Part shown: positions 8,327 through 14,767 of the stretch, one piece after another | Layout: the number at the start of each line of letters is the position of its first letter | Position numbering within the stretch: the stretch's first letter is position 1 | Assembly: GCA_002492295.1 (NCBI GenBank) | Contig: DKYC01000096.1 | Location: 4,501 to 42,803, forward strand | Direction: 5' to 3' | Source: Lachnospiraceae bacterium UBA7110 | GTDB taxonomy: Bacteria > Bacillota > Clostridia > Lachnospirales > Lachnospiraceae | Length of the DNA: 38,303 bases | Position numbers and translations under genes: made by a program | Notes under the pieces: generated by a model | The model's database searches: none | The model's input: the letters and a program-made list of their open reading frames with translations, nothing else | Told to the model about the DNA's origin: nothing

Positions 8327-9079
8327 TCATCCTCCCTGTAAAGAATACCGCTGTCTCACAATCTCATAGGCAAGCACTCCTGCCGCCACCGATGCATTTA
8401 AAGAACCAATTTCCCCCTTCATCGGAATGGACGCGACGAAATCACACCGCTCCTTCACAAGCCTTCCCACGCCGTCGCCCTCGCTTCCAATCACAAGCCC
8501 CACAGGTCCCTTTAAGTCAAGCTGATACATGCAGGTTCCGTCCATATCGGCACATACAAACCATAAGCCCTCTTTTTTCAAATCCTCCATTGTCCTGGAA
8601 AGATTGGTGACTCTCGCTACAGGCGTATAATTTAACGCCCCCGCGGAAGCTTTCGCCACCGTCGCGGTCAGCCCCGCCGCACGGTTTTTGGGAATAATAA
8701 CCCCATGTGCCCCTGCAAGGTTTGCCGTTCTGATGATTGCGCCTAAGTTGTGCGGATCCTCAATATTGTCAAGCAGTATCACAAACGGAGGTTCGTTCTT
8801 TTCCCGTGCCGCGGCAAGGATATCCTCTATCTGCGCATATTCATACGCTGCCGTATAAGCGATGACCCCCTGATGCTTTCCCGTCTCACTTAACTGGTCA
8901 AGGCGTTCGTTTGTCACAAATTTCACAATCGTGTCATGCTTTTTCGCCTCGCGCTTTATCGTCTGTATCGGTCCGTCCTGTGCCCCGTCCAGAATAAAAA
9001 GCTTATCAATCGTTTTCCCCGCACGAAACGCCTCTATCACGGCATTTCTGCCCTCTATCGTAAATTCTTCGTATCGCAT
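8327..9079 (-). CDS. rlmB: 23S rRNA (guanosine-2'-O-)-methyltransferase RlmB
   Basis: A 250-residue SpoU/TrmH-family (SPOUT, trefoil-knot) enzyme that methylates the ribose of G2251 (E. coli numbering) in 23S rRNA using S-adenosylmethionine. The N-terminal substrate-binding domain begins EEFTIEGRNAVIEAFRAGK. The three SpoU motifs are visible: DNIEDPHNLGAIIRTA, then LVIGSEGDGVGRLV, then PMKGEIGSLNASVAAG. It lies between mrnC and sigH, a conserved position, and its final codons carry the sigH ribosome site. Confidence 0.95.
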   Translation of the reverse strand: MRYEEFTIEGRNAVIEAFRAGKTIDKLFILDGAQDGPIQTIKREAKKHDTIVKFVTNERLDQLSETGKHQGVIAYTAAYEYAQIEDILAAAREKNEPPFVILLDNIEDPHNLGAIIRTANLAGAHGVIIPKNRAAGLTATVAKASAGALNYTPVARVTNLSRTMEDLKKEGLWFVCADMDGTCMYQLDLKGPVGLVIGSEGDGVGRLVKERCDFVASIPMKGEIGSLNASVAAGVLAYEIVRQRYSLQGG

Positions 9080-9097
9080 ATGCTTCCCTTCTTATAT

Positions 9098-9571
9098 CTA
9101 TATCTCGACCCTTGCAAGCTCCAAGGCGCTTTTGACAATTTCAATCACCCGTTCCATCTCGTTTTTTAAAAACAGATATCCGCAAAGCGCCTCGAATCCC
9201 GTAGCTTTCCGGTAATCCGAAAGGCTTGCGTTCTTCGCCGTGGAATTTATTTTTGTATTTTTGCCGCGCCTGTAAATATTCTGCTCCTCTTCGCTCAACG
9301 TATCATAAACTGCCTCAATCAGCTTCGCCTGCGTCTTTGCGCAGACAAGCTTTGTCGTGTGCTTATGCAGCGTGTTTGCAGGACGCTGTCCCTGTTCGAC
9401 AATGACTGTCCTCACAATCAGCTCAAATACTGCATCGCCGATATAGGCAAACGTCAGCGGGGAATACGTTCTGATATCCGTTTCCCCTCCGCCAAACGCG
9501 GCGCGTATCCCTGAAAGTGTATCTCCCATATTGCTTACCGTTTCATCCCAATTCATTTTACTTTTTTCCAC
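9098..9571 (-). CDS. mrnC: Mini-ribonuclease 3 (MrnC)
   Basis: A 157-residue RNase III-like protein with only the catalytic domain and no double-stranded-RNA-binding domain. The signature SPLTFAYIGDAVFE is at residues 37-50, with the catalytic Asp46, and a second acidic cluster is present. The family matures the ends of 23S rRNA. Two starts are possible: GTG at 9571 with GAGGG six bases upstream, or ATG at 9556, which overlaps the cysS stop as ATGA. Either way translation is coupled to cysS. Confidence 0.93.
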   Translation of the reverse strand: MEKSKMNWDETVSNMGDTLSGIRAAFGGGETDIRTYSPLTFAYIGDAVFELIVRTVIVEQGQRPANTLHKHTTKLVCAKTQAKLIEAVYDTLSEEEQNIYRRGKNTKINSTAKNASLSDYRKATGFEALCGYLFLKNEMERVIEIVKSALELARVEI

Positions 9572-10986
9572 TTTACGCCCTCACGCGTATCCTCCAGCGC
9601 AATCCCTTTTTCCAGCAGTTCATTCCGGATTGCATCTGCCTTCGCAAAGTCTTTTTCCTTCTTTGCCGCCTTACGCTCCTCAATCTTTGCAAGCACATAC
9701 GCCTCAAGCTGCGCATCTACTCCTCTGTCCGCTTCTTTTGCGGCATGCGCGGTCGTAAGATCAAGCGAAAGCACCTCATCAAAGCTTTTTGCAAGCGCAT
9801 ATTTCGTGGCATCTGTCATTTCGTCCTTGAGCATATCGTAGAGCACAGTGACTGCCATAGAAGAATTTAAATCATCACAAAGCGCTTCCTCAAATCTGCC
9901 TCTGTACCGGTCAAATTTCTCCCTGTCAACCGCGCCCTCCCTGTCGAGCGTCCCGATTTTTTTTACGAGTTTCTCGTACGCAGCGCTCATGTTGTCAAGC
10001 ACCTCATAGGAAAATTCGAGCGGTTTCCTGTAATGCGACTGCAGGCAGAACAAGCGATATACCAAAGGATTATATCCTTTTTTCTCCAAAAGGGATACCG
10101 TGAGGAAATCACCCTTTGACTTGCTCATTTTCCCCGACTTATCATTCAAATGGTGCACATGAAACCAGTAATTGCACCACTTATGCCCCACATAAGCCTC
10201 GCTTTGCGCAATCTCATTCGTATGATGCGGGAAAATATTGTCCACGCCGCCACAGTGAATGTCCATGTATTCGCCTAAATGCTTCATACTGATGCACGAG
10301 CACTCAATATGCCATCCCGGGTAACCCACGCCCCACGGACTCTCCCATTTTAACTCCTGTGAGTCAAATTTGGACTTCGTAAACCAAAGCACAAAATCGC
10401 TCTTATTTTTCTTGTTGGCATCCTCCTCCACATCATCGCGCACGCCGACCAAAAGCTCCTTCTCACTTTGGCTGGAAAACACATAATAGTCGTCAAGCTT
10501 TGACGTATCAAAATAAATATTTCCGCCGCTTTCGTAAGCATACCCTTTTTCCAGCAGCACTGTTATCATACGGATAAATTCCGCGATACAGTTTGTAGCA
10601 GGCTCCACCACGTCCGGCGTCTTAATATTGAGCTTTTTGCAGTCATCGAAAAAAGCATCTGTATAAAATTTTGCAATTTCCATCACTGACTTATGCTCTC
10701 TTTTCGCACCCGCAAGCATTTTATCCTCGCCCGTATCCGCATCGCTTGACAAATGCCCCACATCCGTGATATTCATAACACGCTTCACGTCATAACCGAT
10801 GTAACGCAGCGTCTTTTCCAGCAAATCCTCCATAATATAACTTCTCAGATTTCCGATATGCGCAAAATGGTAGACTGTAGGGCCGCATGTATACATCGCC
10901 ACCTTCCCGTCCACATTCGGAATAAACTGCTCCACCTTCCTGGTCAGTGTATTGTAAAAGGATAATCTGTTTTCCATTTTTGTCAT
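9553..10986 (-). CDS. cysS: Cysteinyl-tRNA synthetase
   Basis: A 477-residue class I aminoacyl-tRNA synthetase charging tRNA-Cys. The HIGH motif appears as FAHIGN near residue 43, preceded by the zinc-ligand Cys of MYTCGPTVY; the further zinc site is in WHIECSCIS, and the KMSKS loop is GKMSKSKGDF. The length is normal for the family. The ATG has AAAGGAG four bases upstream. It lies directly after cysE, linking cysteine synthesis with its use. No T-box leader fits in the 38-base gap. Confidence 0.97.
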   Translation of the reverse strand: MTKMENRLSFYNTLTRKVEQFIPNVDGKVAMYTCGPTVYHFAHIGNLRSYIMEDLLEKTLRYIGYDVKRVMNITDVGHLSSDADTGEDKMLAGAKREHKSVMEIAKFYTDAFFDDCKKLNIKTPDVVEPATNCIAEFIRMITVLLEKGYAYESGGNIYFDTSKLDDYYVFSSQSEKELLVGVRDDVEEDANKKNKSDFVLWFTKSKFDSQELKWESPWGVGYPGWHIECSCISMKHLGEYMDIHCGGVDNIFPHHTNEIAQSEAYVGHKWCNYWFHVHHLNDKSGKMSKSKGDFLTVSLLEKKGYNPLVYRLFCLQSHYRKPLEFSYEVLDNMSAAYEKLVKKIGTLDREGAVDREKFDRYRGRFEEALCDDLNSSMAVTVLYDMLKDEMTDATKYALAKSFDEVLSLDLTTAHAAKEADRGVDAQLEAYVLAKIEERKAAKKEKDFAKADAIRNELLEKGIALEDTREGVKWKKVK

Positions 10987-11024
10987 TTTACTCCTTTCAA
11001 TGCGCGCGAATTTGTTCGCTCTGC

Positions 11025-11714
11025 TTATGTATTTCCTTTTGTATCCCCAAGCTCCTTTTTTAACTGCTTCATTTCCTTTTCAAGCTCAATGATGCGGTTT
11101 GCCATCTGCGTATTTTCGTATTGCAGTGTTTTGATATCCTCGTTTACGGGATCCGGAAGATCAACCTGATTTAAGTCCTCGCGCACTAACTTCTGGTTGT
11201 TGCGCCTTACGACTCTTCCCGGCACACCGACAACCGTACAGTTTGGCGGCACCTCCTCAATGACCACGCTTCCCGCACCCACCTTGGAATTTTCACCCAC
11301 CTTAAACGAACCGATAATCTTTGCACCCGCGCTTATCATGACATTATCGCCGATGGTCGGATGACGCTTTCCGTGTTCCTTTCCTGTACCGCCAAGCGTC
11401 ACGCCCTGATAGAGCGTGACGTTGTTTCCCACGACCGCCGTCTCTCCGATAATCACGCCGTTTCCGTGGTCAATAAAAAAATTTTCACCAATCTCAGCGC
11501 CCGGGTGGATTTCAATACCCGTCTTTCTGACAGCACGCTGAGAAACCCACCTTGCGAGGAAATAATGTCCGTTTTTGTACAATTTATGCGCAATCCTGTA
11601 ATGTAGCATGACCTTAAAGCTTGGGTAGAGAAAAACCTCCATATTGGAATGAATGGCAGGGTCGCGCTCCCTGATGACCTTGATTTCATTTTTAATGTTT
11701 TTAATCAGTCCCAT
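11025..11714 (-). CDS. cysE: Serine O-acetyltransferase
   Basis: A 229-residue left-handed beta-helix acetyltransferase that converts L-serine and acetyl-CoA to O-acetylserine, the first step of cysteine synthesis. Hexapeptide repeats begin at IEIHPGAEIG; the active-site region GNGVIIGE and the acetyl-CoA loop GGTGKEHGKRHPTIGDNV are intact. The C-terminal tail (about the last 30 residues) is a predicted coiled coil rich in Glu and Lys. The ATG at 11714 has AAGGA seven bases upstream; an earlier in-frame start would overlap deoD and lacks a site. Confidence 0.95.
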   Translation of the reverse strand: MGLIKNIKNEIKVIRERDPAIHSNMEVFLYPSFKVMLHYRIAHKLYKNGHYFLARWVSQRAVRKTGIEIHPGAEIGENFFIDHGNGVIIGETAVVGNNVTLYQGVTLGGTGKEHGKRHPTIGDNVMISAGAKIIGSFKVGENSKVGAGSVVIEEVPPNCTVVGVPGRVVRRNNQKLVREDLNQVDLPDPVNEDIKTLQYENTQMANRIIELEKEMKQLKKELGDTKGNT

Positions 11715-11739
11715 TTTAATGTCCTTTTTTACTTTAACA

Positions 11740-12468
11740 TTAATTTTTTTCAATATTGACTGCCGTATTGAGGGCAATCTCCATCATTTGCGTAAAGGAA
11801 TTCTGCCGCTCCTGGGCCGTTGTCTCCTCCCCTGTCACTAAACTGTCCGAAACAGTGAGAATCGCAAGCGCGTTTTTGCCGCAGCGCGCCGCATTCATGT
11901 AAAGCGCCGCCGCTTCCATCTCCACGCAAAGTACGCCCATTTTCTGCCAGCCTGCATTGGCATCCTTGCTGTCGTTGTAAAAAACGTCTGAAGAAAGCAC
12001 ATTACCCACATGGTAATTTGCCCCTATCGCCTCCGCCTGCGCAATCGACTCCTTCATCAGCGGATAGCTTGCAATCGGCGCAAACGTACCGCCAAGCCCG
12101 TACTGGCTTGCATAATTGGAATTGGTACACGCGCCCATACCGATCACGATATCACGCACATGGACTTTCTCCTGTAGCGCACCCGTAGAACCAATACGCA
12201 TGATATTATCCACGTCAAAGAAGTTAAAAAGCTCATACGTGTAAATACCGGTAGTCGGCATTCCCATACCGCTTGCCATGACGCTTACCTTCGTTCCTTT
12301 ATAAGTGCCCGTATACCCCTGTATTCCCCTGATATTGTTGACAAGCTGCGCGTTCTCCAAAAAGTTCTCCGCAATAAATTTGGAACGCAGCGGGTCGCCA
12401 GGCATCAGCACAGTTCTTCCAAACGCGTCCGCCTCAGCATTAATATGCGGTGTCGTTATCATTGCCAT
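11740..12468 (-). CDS. deoD: Purine nucleoside phosphorylase, DeoD type
   Basis: A 242-residue hexameric-type phosphorylase that splits purine (deoxy)ribonucleosides with phosphate to give the base and (deoxy)ribose-1-phosphate. The phosphate-binding start MPGDPLRSKFIAENFLE, the GMGMPTTGIYTYEL loop, the nucleoside-contacting VEMEAAALY and the catalytic Asp of TVSDSLVTGE are all visible. GGAGG lies eight bases before the ATG at 12468. It is placed between ispF and cysE in a close-packed minus-strand run, with no evident functional link to them. Confidence 0.96.
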   Translation of the reverse strand: MAMITTPHINAEADAFGRTVLMPGDPLRSKFIAENFLENAQLVNNIRGIQGYTGTYKGTKVSVMASGMGMPTTGIYTYELFNFFDVDNIMRIGSTGALQEKVHVRDIVIGMGACTNSNYASQYGLGGTFAPIASYPLMKESIAQAEAIGANYHVGNVLSSDVFYNDSKDANAGWQKMGVLCVEMEAAALYMNAARCGKNALAILTVSDSLVTGEETTAQERQNSFTQMMEIALNTAVNIEKN

Positions 12469-12518
12469 ATTAAATTCCTCCATTCTTTCATCCGTATCCT
12501 GCGTTTACAAATAAACCT

Positions 12519-13136
12519 TTACTCATAAATAATCTGTGATTTCTTACACCCGTTACAGCCCCCGCAGCCTTGCGCCGCCGGATGCTTGGTCATCTCCATT
12601 GTCGCCATCTGTCCTGGACTTGTGAGCATGCTCACATTTGCGGTTTCCATTGTCGCCATCTGTCTTGGACTTGTGAGCATGCATACCGCCTGCGCCGATA
12701 TTCCTTTGCCCTCGCCCGTAAAACCAAGTCCCTCCTCGGTTGTCGCCTTTACGTTAATCTGGTCAATTCCGATATGCAGCGCGTTTGCAATATTTTCCCG
12801 CATTTGGTCAATATGCGGACGCATTTTCGGCGCCTGCGCAATAATGGTCGCGTCAATGTTTTCAATAAAAAACATATTTTCTTCCAAAAGCGCTCCCACA
12901 CGCTCTAAAAGCGAAATACTCGAAATTCCTTTGTACGCCGGGTCGGTATCCGGAAAATGCTTCCCGATATCGCCAAGCGCAGCAGCACCCAAGAGCGCGT
13001 CAGATATTGCATGCAGCAGCACATCCGCATCCGAATGCCCCAAAAGTCCAAGCGCATACGGAATTGTCACACCGCCGATAACCAAATCCCTTCCTTCAAC
13101 CAAACGGTGTACGTCATACCCCATTCCGATTCTCAT
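12519..13136 (-). CDS. ispF: 2-C-methyl-D-erythritol 2,4-cyclodiphosphate synthase with a repeated, Cys-rich C-terminal tail
   Basis: Residues 1-153 are a complete IspF, which cyclises CDP-ME 2-phosphate in the MEP isoprenoid pathway. Metal ligands Asp8, His10 and His42 and the ATTEEGLGFTGEGKGI motif (131-146) are present. A normal IspF ends near AVCML; this one continues about 50 residues. The extension holds two 17-residue units starting MLTSPRQMATME and MLTSPGQMATME (153-169 and 170-186), then a tail with CGGCNGCKK (191-199). The tail is in frame and has no counterpart I know of. It starts at ATG near GGGGGAGG. Its function is unknown; the core enzyme should be active as a trimer. Confidence 0.95.
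   Translation of the reverse strand: MRIGMGYDVHRLVEGRDLVIGGVTIPYALGLLGHSDADVLLHAISDALLGAAALGDIGKHFPDTDPAYKGISSISLLERVGALLEENMFFIENIDATIIAQAPKMRPHIDQMRENIANALHIGIDQINVKATTEEGLGFTGEGKGISAQAVCMLTSPRQMATMETANVSMLTSPGQMATMEMTKHPAAQGCGGCNGCKKSQIIYE
12595..12682. repeat. Two-copy 51-bp tandem repeat inside ispF
   Basis: A 37-base block (12595-12631) recurs at 12646-12682 with one mismatch, giving a 51-bp period (17 codons). The copies encode the duplicated tail units of IspF. Because the reading frame is kept and near-identity is retained at DNA level, the duplication is probably recent, as by replication slippage. Confidence 0.9.
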
Positions 13137-13156
13137 TCATAACCTCCCCCAAAAAA

Positions 13157-14659
13157 CTATCTGTCAGGTGTCACCAACTTATCAAATCCCTCAAGCAGCT
13201 CCAGCACGATATCAAAGAGCCTGTCGCAGTCGCCCTCCCTCACGCCTTCGATATTTAACGGCATCTGCGGGTCGTGAAGCGACATGCGCAAAAGCAGCCA
13301 GCCTTTCACCTCATCCGTATCAAACGTAATGCGGATACCCTCATATGAATTGGGGGCAATCTGATACCCTTTCGCTTTTGCCCTTTCCTCGAATGTATTC
13401 AGCGCATTTTGTCCATATTCCTTAAAGTTATCACAATCAATCTTAAAACGGTATTCCCGCTCCTCAAAGCCTTTTTCCAACGACTCGATAAACGCAGAGA
13501 GCGGCTTGTTCTGTTTTGCTGCCTTCGCAAGCGCAATCAGCAGTTTTACTGCCATATACGCCCCGTCGTCAAGAAAATAGTTCTCACTGAGCGCACCATG
13601 TCCCGATGTCTCGATTGCGAGCGGTGAAACAATTCCAGCATTGTTTAAGCGGATTGACTCGTTAATCACGTTTTTGTAGCCGCGCATATACCGGTGATGC
13701 TTCATACCGATGCTCTCGATAAAACGCGTCAGACGGTCGCTCGTGACAGAATCCGTGACGATCGTGCCGCCCGGATAATCCTCTGCAATAATCGCCGTCA
13801 TCATCGCAATAATCGCATCCCTGTTGACTTCGTCACCGTTTGGAAGAACCGCCGACATCCTGTCAACATCCGTATCAAAAATAATTCCTAAATCCGCCTT
13901 ATTCTTAAGCACCGCCTGCCGGATGGATTCCATCGCCTGCTTATTTTCCGGATTCGGAATATGATTCGGAAAATGTCCGTCCGGCTCCAAAAACTGACTG
14001 CCCGATGTGTCCGCACCAAGCGGAATTAACACCTTCTCCACGAAAAAGCCGCCCGCTCCGTTTCCCGTATCAACCACGATATGTAAACCTGTAAGCGGTT
14101 TCCCATAATCTGCGGCATTGATACTCTTTCTTATCTTATCCTTTAAAAAATCACAATATACCGAAATTGAGTCCACTTTTTCCACGCCGTCAAGACTTGC
14201 GTCCGCAACGGAAAGTGACGAAGCGGTCTCTAAAATCGTTGTGATATCGTCATGCTCCAGGCCACCGTCCCTGTCAAAAAACTTATAACCGTTCCTGTTA
14301 AACGGAAGATGACTTGCCGTTATCATAATCGCGCCGTCAAAACCAAATTCGTCAAACACCGTTGTCATAAACATCGAAGGCGTTGAAACCAGTCCGCACG
14401 CGTAAACTTTTGCACCTGCTGCCACGATTCCCTTTGCCGCTGCCGCAAAGAGGCTGTCCGCCGTAATGCGTGAGTCATGGCCGATACCAATTCTAAGCTC
14501 CCCCGCTTTCTTTCCTTTCTTTTCTGCAAGCCATCTGACAAAGCCGCCGCCAATCAGGTTTCCTGCATCCTCCGTAAGATTGACGTGTTCTCCTTCCACG
14601 CCCTCGCACGCAATTCCTCTGATGTCGCTGCCGTTTTGAAGTTTCCTGATATCCGCCAT
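13157..14659 (-). CDS. Phosphoglucomutase/phosphomannomutase family protein
   Basis: A 500-residue alpha-D-phosphohexomutase that moves phosphate between C1 and C6 of glucose or mannose. All four active-site parts are visible: the phosphoserine loop TASHLP (Ser116), the magnesium loop DTDVDR (262-267), the sugar-binding loop ETSGHG (350-355), and a C-terminal phosphate-binding region around SYEGIRITF. Sequence alone does not settle glucose versus mannose preference. GGAGGG lies five bases before the ATG at 14659. It supplies hexose-1-phosphate for sugar nucleotides and cell-wall glycans. Confidence 0.93.
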   Translation of the reverse strand: MADIRKLQNGSDIRGIACEGVEGEHVNLTEDAGNLIGGGFVRWLAEKKGKKAGELRIGIGHDSRITADSLFAAAAKGIVAAGAKVYACGLVSTPSMFMTTVFDEFGFDGAIMITASHLPFNRNGYKFFDRDGGLEHDDITTILETASSLSVADASLDGVEKVDSISVYCDFLKDKIRKSINAADYGKPLTGLHIVVDTGNGAGGFFVEKVLIPLGADTSGSQFLEPDGHFPNHIPNPENKQAMESIRQAVLKNKADLGIIFDTDVDRMSAVLPNGDEVNRDAIIAMMTAIIAEDYPGGTIVTDSVTSDRLTRFIESIGMKHHRYMRGYKNVINESIRLNNAGIVSPLAIETSGHGALSENYFLDDGAYMAVKLLIALAKAAKQNKPLSAFIESLEKGFEEREYRFKIDCDNFKEYGQNALNTFEERAKAKGYQIAPNSYEGIRITFDTDEVKGWLLLRMSLHDPQMPLNIEGVREGDCDRLFDIVLELLEGFDKLVTPDR

Positions 14660-14716
14660 AATTACCCTCCGTTTTCTATTTTTTGTTTCCGCACACATTT
14701 ATTCTCTCTTGCGCCC

Positions 14717-14725
14717 ATTGTATCA
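14717..14725 (-). promoter_or_regulatory. Extended -10 promoter upstream of the phosphohexomutase gene
   Basis: The minus strand reads TGATACAAT: a TG extension with a -10 one base off TATAAT, and only a weak -35. A start about 14710 would give a 50-base leader. It may be the promoter of the long run phosphohexomutase-ispF-deoD-cysE-cysS and beyond. Confidence 0.5.
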
Positions 14726-14767
14726 TAAATCGGCTTAAAATGAAACAATAATTCCCAATTCTTAATT

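Noticed and set aside
10987..11739. Possible T-box riboswitch controlling cysE-cysS, as in Bacillus
   Set aside because: The gaps before cysE (25 bases) and cysS (38 bases) are too short to hold a T-box, and the typical conserved T-box bulge is not seen.
12595..12682. Possible CRISPR-like or intergenic direct repeats
   Set aside because: There are only two copies, in frame within ispF, with a 51-bp period; no spacers or cas genes.
12586..13329. A 247-codon plus-strand open frame across ispF and the phosphohexomutase end
   Set aside because: It is antisense to two clear genes, has low-complexity Ser/Pro/Ala content and no ribosome site.
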